Positions 1-6,332 of a DNA stretch of 6,860 nucleotides are shown here, in pieces. The notes under the pieces are model-generated. The model had not been told where the DNA came from, did no database searches, and saw only the letters and a program-made list of their open reading frames with translations. The stretch covers positions 1 to 6,860 of the forward strand of contig JAPLDC010000469.1 in assembly GCA_026391935.1 (NCBI GenBank), written 5' to 3'. Source of the stretch: Bacteroidota bacterium (GTDB taxonomy: Bacteria; Bacteroidota; Bacteroidia; 2-12-FULL-35-15). The position numbers and the translations under genes are program-made. Position 1 is the first letter of the stretch. The number at the start of each line of letters is the position of its first letter.

Positions 1-726
1 AACCGCTTTTTGGATTATTACAAAAATGCGCCTGATCTTAATGCTTCTTCTTCTAGAGACAGAGACCGTTCTTCTTCAACTCCGGGTATTACCAAATTAT
101 TCATCAACCTTGGTGAATTAGACAGTTTGGATAGCACTTCAATGAAGGAATATATCGCTGAAGTTTCTGGTGTTGATTTAGCATCAATCGTTAATATTGA
201 AGTGAAATCGAGTTTCTCTTTTATTGAAGTGAAAACAGAAGCTGCAGAAGTAATTCAGGGAACTTTCAAAAATGCACGTTACAATAATCGTAATGTACGT
301 ATTGAATCTCGTGGAGCTAGCGAAGGAAGATCAAGCGGAGGATATGAAGGTGGTGGAAACAAAAGATCTTTTGGCGGTGGAGAACGTAAAAGTTACGGAA
401 ACCGTTCTGATAGAGGAGGAGACAGAGGTGGAGATAGAGGTGGATATAAAGGAAGAAGTGGATCCGGTGACCGTCGAAGTTCCGGTTCAGGTGAACGCAA
501 ATCATACAGCGACCGTTCTGACAGAAACTCAACAGGAGAGCGTAAATCGTATAGCGACCGTTCCGATAAAGGTGGTTATGCAAAAAGCAATAGCGACTCA
601 GGAGAACGCAAATCGTATAGCGATCGCTCTGAAAAACCAGCTTCAAAAAGTACAGGAAGTGAATCAACAGGTGGAGATAGAAAAAGTAATTTTTCTCGCG
701 AAAGACGCCCTAGAAAACAATTCTAA
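1..726 (+). CDS. DEAD-box RNA helicase, C-terminal part (5' end outside window)
   Basis: The frame is open from the first base (codons N-R-F-L-D-Y-Y-K-N-A-P-D-L-N), so the TTG at 10 is an internal Leu codon, not a start; the helicase core lies upstream of the window. Visible codons 31-103 (about nt 91-309) match the DbpA-type RNA-binding domain: TKLFINLGELDSL, then a hydrophobic core with FSFIEV and a final strand NVRIESRG. This domain follows the second RecA domain in DbpA/CsdA-like helicases and binds structured RNA, typically rRNA. From nt 313 to the end the protein is a disordered tail rich in R, G, S, D and K with four copies of a 12-residue unit, ending RRPRKQF. Such basic tails add nonspecific RNA affinity. 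Expected role: cytoplasmic ATP-dependent RNA remodelling in ribosome assembly or cold adaptation. The family is secure from the domain and tail; no helicase motif is visible, so the exact orthologue is not assigned. Confidence 0.85.
   Translation, partial: NRFLDYYKNAPDLNASSSRDRDRSSSTPGITKLFINLGELDSLDSTSMKEYIAEVSGVDLASIVNIEVKSSFSFIEVKTEAAEVIQGTFKNARYNNRNVRIESRGASEGRSSGGYEGGGNKRSFGGGERKSYGNRSDRGGDRGGDRGGYKGRSGSGDRRSSGSGERKSYSDRSDRNSTGERKSYSDRSDKGGYAKSNSDSGERKSYSDRSEKPASKSTGSESTGGDRKSNFSRERRPRKQF
379..636 (+). repeat. Four copies of a 12-codon repeat in the helicase tail
   Basis: The unit GERKSY-[GS]-[ND]-RS-[DE]-[RK] occurs at 379-414, 490-525, 535-570 and 601-636. The last three copies are nearly identical in DNA as well as protein, with changes mostly at third codon positions, which indicates in-frame duplication kept under coding constraint. 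RGG-like units (DRGGDRGGYKGR) lie between copies 1 and 2. The repeats are in the disordered RNA-binding tail. Confidence 0.8.
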
Positions 727-745
727 ATATTAATTTACAATTGAT

Positions 746-788
746 CAAATCAAAAAGCTCCCCGTTTTTCGGGGAGCTTTTTGATTTG
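746..788 (+). terminator. Intrinsic terminator after the helicase gene
   Basis: A perfect 19-bp inverted repeat (746-764 with 770-788) encloses a TTTTT loop. The GC core is GCTCCCCG/CGGGGAGC, flanked by an A-run on the left and a T-run (778-782) on the right. It begins 20 bases after the stop codon, the normal place for a factor-independent terminator. The flanking A/T symmetry could let it work from both sides. Confidence 0.88.
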
Positions 789-814
789 CCGTCTCTCGTT
801 TTTTATTACATTTG
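785..814 (+). promoter_or_regulatory. Bacteroidetes-type promoter for the T9SS propeller protein
   Basis: TTTG (785-788), an 18-base spacer and TACATTTG (807-814) fit the Bacteroidetes consensus of a -33 TTTG and a -7 TAnnTTTG. The -33 element is the last four bases of the upstream terminator stem. Transcription would start near 820, leaving a leader of only about 12-15 bases before the ATG at 832. This is a sequence match only. Confidence 0.5.
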
Positions 815-831
815 GTTTAAAAGCAATTAAA

Positions 832-3294
832 ATGAAGAAAGTAGTATCGTTTATATGTTGTTTGTATTTTGCAATGTTGGCAAAAGGGCAATCAAATGAA
901 TTTGTCTGGGCGGGTGCAATGGAGGGTATGGTGCAAAGTAAATGTATTGCAGTAGATGCCGACCACAATGTATACACGACATGGTGTTTTGGAACAGGAT
1001 GTTCTATGGATGATTTTGATCCGGGCCCAGGAATCTCTTATTTGGCTACAGCAGGCGGGAATGATATTTTTATCTCAAAATTGGATTCTATGGGAAATTT
1101 TGTCTGGGCAAAACAAATAGGGTCTGGTGGGAGTGACGTAGGGATTTCCATTACTTTAGATCATAACGGAGATATTTGTGTAACAGGTGTTTTTTCTGGA
1201 TTCGTGGATTTTGATCCAGGTTCTGCTACTAATTATGTATCAGGGTCTAGCTCGGACATATTTATTTTGAAACTGGATGCTGCGGGTAATTTTATTTGGG
1301 TAAAGACAATGGGAAGCATCGGTTACGATGCGCCATCAACAATTGTTGTGGATAAAAACGATAATATATATATAGCAGGATCCTTTGAAGGAACTTTTGA
1401 TTTTGATCCAGGCTTAGATAGTTTGGGATATGTAGATAGCCTCACTTCTTCAGGAGGTGCCGATATTTTTATTGCAAAATTTAATGCATTGGGTGACCAT
1501 ATTTGGGCGAAACGCCTTGGAGGGACAAATTCGGATGCGGTATACTCCATGGTCGTTGATACATCAGGCTATGTATATTCCACCGGGGATTTCATAGGAA
1601 CTTCAGATTTTGATCCAGGTAGTGGAACCTATAATCTCATAAATGCGTCCTCAAGTACAGTCGATATTTTTATTTCAAAACTCGATTCCCTCGGAAATTT
1701 TGTTTGGGCAAAAAGTATCAATGGGCCTGCGGCCAATGATGACGGACTTTCCATTGCAGTGGACAAAGATGGGGCGGTTTATACAACAGGTGAATATATC
1801 AACATCGTTGATTTTGATCCAGGTCCTGGCGTATTTAATTTATCAGCAAATTCTTACCCTGCTACAACTTATGGTGATGCTTTTATTTTGAAATTAGATG
1901 CTGCAGGGAATTTCGTCTGGGTGAAGGATATCAAAGAAAACAGTTATGATTTAAGAGGTACATATATATTGGTAGATAAAAATAAAAACATTTATGTCTC
2001 AGGTGCTTTTTGGGGCACTACAGATTTTGATCCGTCTCTTGGAGTTCACATGCTTACATCCAATGGAGGTCCAGATGCTTTCATAGCTCAGTATGACTCC
2101 ACTGGCGCGCTGATTTGGGTGAGACAATTAGGAAGTGTTAATTACGATCAGGAAGTGGCAATGTTTCTTGATAATGAACAAAGCCTATACAATTGTGGTG
2201 GATTTGGCGGGACGATTGATTTTGATCCTGGCATAGGTGTTCACAATATTGCATCCAGCATATGCGGAAGTTTTTACGTACTAAAACTAGGTTCTGCTGG
2301 AGTTTGGCCAGGAGATGCGAATCATGACTTTGTAGCGGACAATACCGATTTATTGCCAATAGGTTTGTTTTATGGAGAAACGGGGACTGTTCGCGATTCG
2401 GTTAGCAATATGTGGCAAGGATTTAAGTCCGAAGATTGGAATGTATTTCAAGCTGATGGTTTTGACATCAAACATGCAGATTGTAACGGAGATGGTTTGA
2501 TTAATGACAATGATACACTTGCAGTGAATCTAAATTTTTCATTGACACATGCTTTTACTCCTGAACATCAAGAAGCCCGCATAACAAATCCGGATTTGTA
2601 TTTTGTCACTAGCGCTTCTGCTGCTCCTGGAAGTATGGTTGATGTTGAGCTATGGGCAGGCAACTCCTCTTTACCTGTTACGGATCTTTATGGACTTTCA
2701 TTCGTTATAAATTACGATGCATCATTGGTACAATCTGCTACAGAAGTATTAACATTCCCTTCAAGTTGGTTTGCGACTCCAGGAACTGATGGAATTAAAT
2801 TAGGAGTTGTGGATGCCTTAGCATCTAAAGTGTATGGTGCTGAAACAAGAATCGATCATTTTAATACAAATGGTTTTGGAAAGATTGCTGATTTTAAATT
2901 CCAACTAAAAAGCTCCATCCCTACAAATACAATAATGAATTTTTCTATTTCAAATTATACAGCAAATGATGCGAACGGAAATCCTTTATTGTTTAATACA
3001 ATGAACGATAGTATTTTAGTAACTCCTTTTGCTAGTGTGTCTGAAAAAGATAAAGGAAAAAAAATCTCTGTTTATCCTAATCCAGCAAACAATTTCATTT
3101 CTATATATCTTTCGGAATCAATAAAGGATGGAACTGTCGAGATTTATAATCTTATAGGAGAATTGATTCATAAAGAACCAATAGAAGGCTATGAAAAAAA
3201 GATTGATTTTAAAGATTATAATAATGGAATATATTTTTTGAAAATACTAAGCGAGAATAAAATTGTAGGAATGCAAAAGATTATTAAACAGTAA
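832..3294 (+). CDS. T9SS-secreted protein: seven-repeat beta-propeller, dockerin-like, cohesin-like, sorting domain
   Basis: This is an 820-residue secreted or surface protein. I chose the ATG at 832 over in-frame TTG codons upstream because it begins a clean signal peptide (K2-K3, hydrophobic 4-17, likely cut AKG|QSNEF) and follows a promoter match. Residues about 21-490 hold seven units of 64-71 residues, each beginning DFDP[GS] and continuing DxFIxKLDxxGNFVWAK, as in the SBBP/beta-propeller repeats common in Bacteroidota. Residues 494-565 carry two calcium-loop motifs: D495, N497, D499, D503, D506 and D550, N552, D554, N558, D561 (dockerin-like). Residues about 588-715 resemble a cohesin-like beta-sandwich. 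Residues 743-820 are a T9SS type A sorting domain with YPNP at 748-751 and ending GMQKIIKQ. It should cross the outer membrane through the T9SS and be released or anchored at the surface. Ligand unknown; binding or adhesion is more likely than catalysis because no catalytic motif is seen. Confidence 0.9.
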   Translation: MKKVVSFICCLYFAMLAKGQSNEFVWAGAMEGMVQSKCIAVDADHNVYTTWCFGTGCSMDDFDPGPGISYLATAGGNDIFISKLDSMGNFVWAKQIGSGGSDVGISITLDHNGDICVTGVFSGFVDFDPGSATNYVSGSSSDIFILKLDAAGNFIWVKTMGSIGYDAPSTIVVDKNDNIYIAGSFEGTFDFDPGLDSLGYVDSLTSSGGADIFIAKFNALGDHIWAKRLGGTNSDAVYSMVVDTSGYVYSTGDFIGTSDFDPGSGTYNLINASSSTVDIFISKLDSLGNFVWAKSINGPAANDDGLSIAVDKDGAVYTTGEYINIVDFDPGPGVFNLSANSYPATTYGDAFILKLDAAGNFVWVKDIKENSYDLRGTYILVDKNKNIYVSGAFWGTTDFDPSLGVHMLTSNGGPDAFIAQYDSTGALIWVRQLGSVNYDQEVAMFLDNEQSLYNCGGFGGTIDFDPGIGVHNIASSICGSFYVLKLGSAGVWPGDANHDFVADNTDLLPIGLFYGETGTVRDSVSNMWQGFKSEDWNVFQADGFDIKHADCNGDGLINDNDTLAVNLNFSLTHAFTPEHQEARITNPDLYFVTSASAAPGSMVDVELWAGNSSLPVTDLYGLSFVINYDASLVQSATEVLTFPSSWFATPGTDGIKLGVVDALASKVYGAETRIDHFNTNGFGKIADFKFQLKSSIPTNTIMNFSISNYTANDANGNPLLFNTMNDSILVTPFASVSEKDKGKKISVYPNPANNFISIYLSESIKDGTVEIYNLIGELIHKEPIEGYEKKIDFKDYNNGIYFLKILSENKIVGMQKIIKQ
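1012..2302 (+). repeat. Seven tandem beta-propeller repeats (DFDPG units)
   Basis: DFDP[GS] units begin at nt 1012, 1207, 1399, 1606, 1810, 2023 and 2218 (residues 61, 126, 190, 259, 327, 398, 463), spaced 64-71 residues. The DNA core gattttgatccagg recurs with small changes. The sixth copy has DFDPS instead of DFDPG. The seventh unit stops after its first half (FYVLKLGSAG), while residues 24-60 (FVWAG...VYTTWCFGTG) supply a matching second half. A circularly closed seven-bladed propeller is therefore inferred. Confidence 0.8.
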
Positions 3295-3316
3295 GTTTTA
3301 TTATTTCATTGCATAA

Positions 3317-3349
3317 AAAAAATCCCGAGCTAAACACTCGGGATTTTTT
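3317..3349. terminator. Bidirectional terminator between converging genes
   Basis: A 13-bp perfect stem (AAAAAATCCCGAG at 3317-3329 with CTCGGGATTTTTT at 3337-3349) has a 7-base loop. It has a T-run after the stem on the plus strand and, through the A-run, on the minus strand. It lies 22 bases after the stop of the plus-strand propeller gene and 19 bases beyond the stop of the minus-strand SPFH gene, so it probably ends both transcripts. Confidence 0.88.
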
Positions 3350-3368
3350 GTCTTATCACTTACACCTA

Positions 3369-4313
3369 CTACTTCTTAGCAGGAGTCGGCTCTTTCGGTT
3401 TCATCAAGCTATTCATTGCCATCATTTCTTGCATTGTACGTTGCATATTATCGCTTGAGCCATCAAGGAAAATAACATTTCCTTTACCATACTCAGCAAA
3501 ATTTTTGATCGCTTCTGTCCACATTGAAAATAAAATTACAGATGTATCCAAGTTTGCTTGCTCCATTTCTTTTGCAGCCTGACTCATACCTTTAGCTACT
3601 TCTTCACGGAATAAAGCAACACCTTGTCCGCGCAATTGGGCAGCTAAACGTTCTGCTTCAGCAGCAATTTTAATTGCATTTCCATCCGCTTCAGCAGCTT
3701 TTGTTTTTGTTATCAATAATGCTTGCCCTTCATTTTCAGCAGCAGCCTTTAAATTACTAGATGCAACAACTTGTGCCATTGACTTGATGATTGCTTCATC
3801 AAATGTGATATCGTTCAATTGAAGATCTAATAAATGATATCCCCATGTTTCAAGCGTTTGGTCAATCTGTTCCTTTACATCATTCACGATCTCTTTTCTC
3901 AAGGACAACACTTCTGACTGTTTTTTTGTTGCTACAAATCCACGGATGGAGCCTTCAATGGTGCGAACCAACGCTTGCATTAAATTTCTGTCGTCAATGA
4001 ATTTAAAAGCAACATTTTTTATACTCTCTTCATTCGTATTTATTACAGCATAAAGCAACATAGCTTTAAAATATACATTCGCCTGATCTATAGTAATTGC
4101 TTGAAATTCAAGTTCTACGGAGCGATTTTGAATCGAAATACGCTTGTAGATCTGCTCAATAAAGGGCAATTTGAAATTTAACCCCGGACTCATTATTCTC
4201 CGGTATTTACCAAATACAGTAACAACGGCAATAGATCCCTGAGTTACTGTAACAAAGGAAAGGAATAGTATTAGCAGCACTAATACAAGCAGGATTATGG
4301 ATACGACAGGCAT
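3369..4313 (-). CDS. SPFH/band-7 domain membrane protein (stomatin/prohibitin-like)
   Basis: This is a 314-residue protein. An N-terminal membrane anchor (residues 3-22, almost all I/L/V/F) is followed at once by the band-7 domain (about 24-190) with the typical opening QGSIAVVTVFGKYRR and the PGLNFKLPFIEQI segment. Residues 117-185 match the second half of the domain (RTIEGSIRGF, then TWGYHLLDLQLNDITFDEAI). Residues about 186-255 form an Ala/Glu-rich coiled coil (AAAENEGQALL, KIAAEAERLAAQLRGQG), and the tail ends with a Met-rich helix and Lys/Pro residues. Such proteins form large ring- or cage-like oligomers on the inner membrane and organise lipids or modulate membrane proteases such as FtsH; the role here is inferred. 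No NfeD-type partner lies beside it. The ATG at 4313 puts the hydrophobic anchor right at the N-terminus. HflK/HflC and HIR-type stomatins are the nearest alternatives. Confidence 0.88.
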   Translation of the reverse strand: MPVVSIILLVLVLLILFLSFVTVTQGSIAVVTVFGKYRRIMSPGLNFKLPFIEQIYKRISIQNRSVELEFQAITIDQANVYFKAMLLYAVINTNEESIKNVAFKFIDDRNLMQALVRTIEGSIRGFVATKKQSEVLSLRKEIVNDVKEQIDQTLETWGYHLLDLQLNDITFDEAIIKSMAQVVASSNLKAAAENEGQALLITKTKAAEADGNAIKIAAEAERLAAQLRGQGVALFREEVAKGMSQAAKEMEQANLDTSVILFSMWTEAIKNFAEYGKGNVIFLDGSSDNMQRTMQEMMAMNSLMKPKEPTPAKK

Positions 4314-4339
4314 GTTTTATATTATTAATTGGTTTAACA

Positions 4340-4347
4340 CAAATGTA
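4340..4347 (-). promoter_or_regulatory. -7 promoter box for the SPFH gene
   Basis: Read on the minus strand this is TACATTTG, an exact TAnnTTTG match, 27 bases upstream of the SPFH start codon, giving an expected leader of roughly 20 bases. I see no convincing TTTG/TTG at the -33 distance, so only the -7 element is called. Confidence 0.4.
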
Positions 4348-4427
4348 TTATAAAAATATCCTCAGATAGATTATTTTGATTATTAATTTTTTTTGATTTT
4401 ATCGCTTTAAAATAAGAATGTTTTGAT

Positions 4428-4435
4428 TATATTTG
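4428..4435 (+). promoter_or_regulatory. -7 promoter box for tRNA-Arg
   Basis: TATATTTG is an exact TAnnTTTG match 21 bases before the first base of the tRNA. Transcription would start near 4441-4443, giving a short 5' extension for RNase P to remove. A weak TTTA at 4406-4409 lies at about the -33 distance. Confidence 0.5.
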
Positions 4436-4456
4436 CATCGCTTTTAAAAAGCAAAT

Positions 4457-4530
4457 GGCTGCGTAGCTCAACTGAATAGAGTGTCTCACTACGGATGAGA
4501 AGGTTAGGGGTTTGAATCCCTTCGCGGTCA
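4457..4530 (+). tRNA. tRNA-Arg(ACG)
   Basis: A complete 74-base cloverleaf can be folded by hand. The acceptor stem is GGCTGCG with CGCGGTC (two G-U wobbles, 2-71 and 4-69) and discriminator A. The D stem is GCTC/GAGT with loop AACTGAATA. The anticodon stem TCTCA/TGAGA has loop CTACGGA, giving anticodon ACG at 4490-4492, read as ICG and decoding CGU/CGC/CGA. The variable loop is AGGTT, and the T stem AGGGG/CCCTT has loop TTTGAAT. CCA is not encoded. The odd point is that residue 19 is A instead of G and residue 56 is T instead of C; the two normally form the conserved G19-C56 elbow pair, so the change is compensatory. It stands alone as a single-gene unit with its own promoter and terminator. 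Confidence 0.92.
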
Positions 4531-4534
4531 CAAG

Positions 4535-4566
4535 AAAAACCTCGCACGATTGCGAGGTTTTTTTTA
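4535..4566 (+). terminator. Terminator after tRNA-Arg
   Basis: A 12-bp perfect stem (AAAAACCTCGCA at 4535-4546 with TGCGAGGTTTTT at 4551-4562) has a four-base loop CGAT, followed by more T residues. It starts 5 bases after the mature tRNA end, so the primary transcript carries a short 3' trailer. Confidence 0.88.
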
Positions 4567-4599
4567 TTTCTTATTGCATGTTAGAATTTTTCAAATTGT

Positions 4600-4629
4600 T
4601 TTGAAAATACTTTTCTTTCGCTACATTTG
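4600..4629 (+). promoter_or_regulatory. Bacteroidetes-type promoter upstream of the CPBP gene
   Basis: TTTG (4600-4603), an 18-base spacer and TACATTTG (4622-4629) repeat exactly the arrangement seen at 785-814. A start near 4636 would give a leader of about 160 bases before the CPBP start at 4799, unusually long compared with the other genes here. Confidence 0.5.
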
Positions 4630-4655
4630 ATACAGACCAATGGGACAGAAATTAT

Positions 4656-4688
4656 AACAAACAAAATTATCTGAGTTGTTTGTTTTTT
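4656..4688 (+). other. AT-rich hairpin with T-run in the CPBP leader
   Basis: AACAAACAA (4656-4664) pairs perfectly with TTGTTTGTT (4676-4684) around an 11-base loop, and a T-run continues to 4688. The layout resembles an attenuator, but the stem has only two G-C pairs and would be weak. It could be chance in such AT-rich DNA. Confidence 0.25.
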
Positions 4689-4798
4689 ATTCATTTAGCC
4701 TAACGAGAATAGTATGGGCATTTTATTTTCAGATACCTAGCTTAAAGTCTTAAAATGGAGCAATACGAGGATACATTTATTAAAGAAATAAGAATATA

Positions 4799-5520
4799 AT
4801 GAGCAATAGTTTTTACGAATGGAAACCTGAATACCTTGACTCTTTTGTTGGAATAACATCTGTAAGTATTGGTTTTATTATTTTTTGGTTTATCATAGTA
4901 AGCTCTAAAATTAAATCCCTCTTTTTCTCTAAGTATCAGGAAGAAAAAGCGTGGATAAATTATGTTGTATTTCAAAAAATTATGGGCGTATTATTTTTGG
5001 GAATTATTCCAGGTGTTTTAGTGCTTTTTTATTACCGTTTTCATTATCAGATTATGGATTGAAATTTGGCAATTTTTCGGAGTCACTGATTTACACAGGT
5101 ATAATGTGTCTTTTAATTGTTATAATAAATTTCAACGCTACAAAAAAAGAGGGTAACCTCAAAAACTATCCTCAAATGCGATTAAAAGAATGGAACAAAA
5201 AACGTATCAGCATTAACATACTCGCTTGGGCGTCCTACTTATTTGCTTATGAATTTATGTTCAGAGGGATTTTATTAATAACCTGTTATCATTCCTTTGG
5301 ATTTTGGCCCGCTGTTGCAATAAACCTTTCGCTTTATTCTGCCACACATATTCCGAAAGGACTTACAGAAACGATAGGAGCTATTCCATACGGACTCCTT
5401 CTTTGTTTCATTACTATATCCACAGGAAGTATTGCAGTTTCATTTTTAACACATTTAGCACTGGCGCTTTCAAATGATTATTTCTCGGTTTATCATAGCA
5501 AAGAAATGAAATTTGTATAG
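4799..5520 (+). pseudogene. CPBP-family intramembrane protease, frameshifted
   Basis: Two overlapping reading frames together make one CPBP (Abi/Rce1-like) membrane protease of about 240 residues. The first starts at ATG 4799 and stops at 5062; it encodes an N-terminal tail and two membrane helices (about residues 15-35 and 55-78). The second, one base back in frame, carries on from about 5025-5041 with SLSDYGLKFGNF, another membrane helix and the active-site motifs. These are YEFMFRG (Glu codon 5251, Arg 5263), YSATH (His 5347), a Glu shortly after it, and a late His at 5452. The usual EExxxR first motif is YExxxR here, a variant I believe is shared by some Bacteroidota members. One missing base in T-run 5025-5030 or 5038-5041 would explain the break. 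CPBP proteins cleave membrane peptides or prenylated proteins. The gene may be a real pseudogene, a sequencing error, or two separate pieces. Confidence 0.7.
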
Positions 5521-5575
5521 GCAACCAAAATTGAACTTTTACGTTGTTATCTTATACTAATAGAATTAAAAAACC

Positions 5576-6283
5576 TTGAAAATAGCACGTTTTTATTTTT
5601 TTATCTATTTACTGATCAGTTCCTTAAGGTCTTTTTCGCAAGAGGAGCCATTACCGATTGCGCCACCTGCTTTAAGTGAAACAGCACCAGCAAAAAAACA
5701 ATATTATTTATTAAGCCCAAGAGTATCTGTTACCGTCCCTCATCCGATGGGAAACAAATCTTTCAAAAAAAGTTTTGTCGGAATTTATGAGGTTTCCGGT
5801 GGACTAAATTTTATGATCTATAAAGGAATATTTGGTGGCATTGCTGCCAAATATGGACTGCTAAAAATTACAGAGAATAAAATAGCGGACTATAACGCCA
5901 GTATGAGTTATAATAACATTGGAATTAAATTTGGAGGAGATTTTTATATCGGTGAAAAAAACAATTCCATTTTTTCTATGTCATTATTATATGGAAAAAA
6001 CTGGACCAAATATTCAGGGATCAAAAGTAAGGATCCCAACAATCCACCAAAGATCAATGGATTTAACACTTTTTATTTTGAGCCCGAAATGAATATTTTC
6101 TTTTTGATAGAATCAAATTTTGCAATCGGAGCAACGGTTTCATATTCTGTTTTCGATGCTCATTTTAACCCATATGATTTGAGATTAAATGAATACACTC
6201 AATTCGAAACTAAAAATGCTGTTTCTACTCAATTCTTAAGTTTCGGTTTCGGATTTTATTACAGTTTGGTTAAAAAGAAATAA
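5576..6283 (+). CDS. Predicted small outer-membrane beta-barrel protein (TTG start)
   Basis: This is a 235-residue protein of unknown function. The start is the TTG at 5576: an in-frame TAA lies at 5567-5569 and the next ATG comes only near residue 59, yet the residues after TTG form a complete signal peptide (K2, R5, hydrophobic 6-17, likely cut SFS|QEEP). A proline-rich linker follows (residues 23-41), then repeated amphipathic strands rich in aromatics and glycine: GGLNFMIYKGIFGG, NNIGIKFGGDFYIG, SIFSMSLLYGKNW, FYFEPEMNIFFLIE, FAIGATVSYSVF and FLSFGFGFYYSLV. This pattern and length suit an eight-strand OM barrel. The last strand ends in KKK instead of an aromatic residue. It follows the broken CPBP gene by 55 bases with no terminator between, so co-transcription is possible. 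Confidence 0.72.
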   Translation: MKIARFYFFIYLLISSLRSFSQEEPLPIAPPALSETAPAKKQYYLLSPRVSVTVPHPMGNKSFKKSFVGIYEVSGGLNFMIYKGIFGGIAAKYGLLKITENKIADYNASMSYNNIGIKFGGDFYIGEKNNSIFSMSLLYGKNWTKYSGIKSKDPNNPPKINGFNTFYFEPEMNIFFLIESNFAIGATVSYSVFDAHFNPYDLRLNEYTQFETKNAVSTQFLSFGFGFYYSLVKKK

Positions 6284-6332
6284 GTTATCTTTTCAGGATA
6301 AAATTTGGAATCTTTTTATTCTGCATTATTTT

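Noticed and set aside
272..733. Open frame on the plus strand inside the helicase tail, and another on the minus strand at 317-667
   Set aside because: Both are shadows of the repetitive Arg/Ser/Gly tail; no domain, start signal or independent promoter.
781..831. Extended start (TTG 781) for the propeller protein
   Set aside because: It would begin inside the terminator stem and upstream of the -7 box, and would bury the signal peptide behind 17 extra residues.
856..864. Possible lipobox cysteines (C9, C10) in the propeller signal peptide
   Set aside because: They lie inside the hydrophobic core with residues ICC, not a [LVI][AST][GA]C lipobox, and the protein already has a T9SS sorting domain.
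4401..4452. Near-repeat ATCGCTTTAAAA / ATCGCTTTTAAAA and the GCTTTT-AAAAAGC palindrome before the tRNA
   Set aside because: Short and AT-rich; likely chance, with no clear operator geometry.
4457..4530. tRNA gene as an integration (att) site
   Set aside because: No integrase and no second copy of the tRNA 3' end occur in the window.
4951..5040. GTG at 4951 as an independent start for the catalytic CPBP half
   Set aside because: Residues before SLSDYGL (MDKLCCISKNYG...) look like an out-of-frame reading of the first piece, whose own frame encodes a plausible membrane helix.
5020..5062. Programmed -1 ribosomal frameshift in the CPBP gene
   Set aside because: In the zero frame the codons are CTT TTT TAT; no X XXY YYZ heptamer allows both tRNAs to re-pair, and no strong downstream hairpin was seen.
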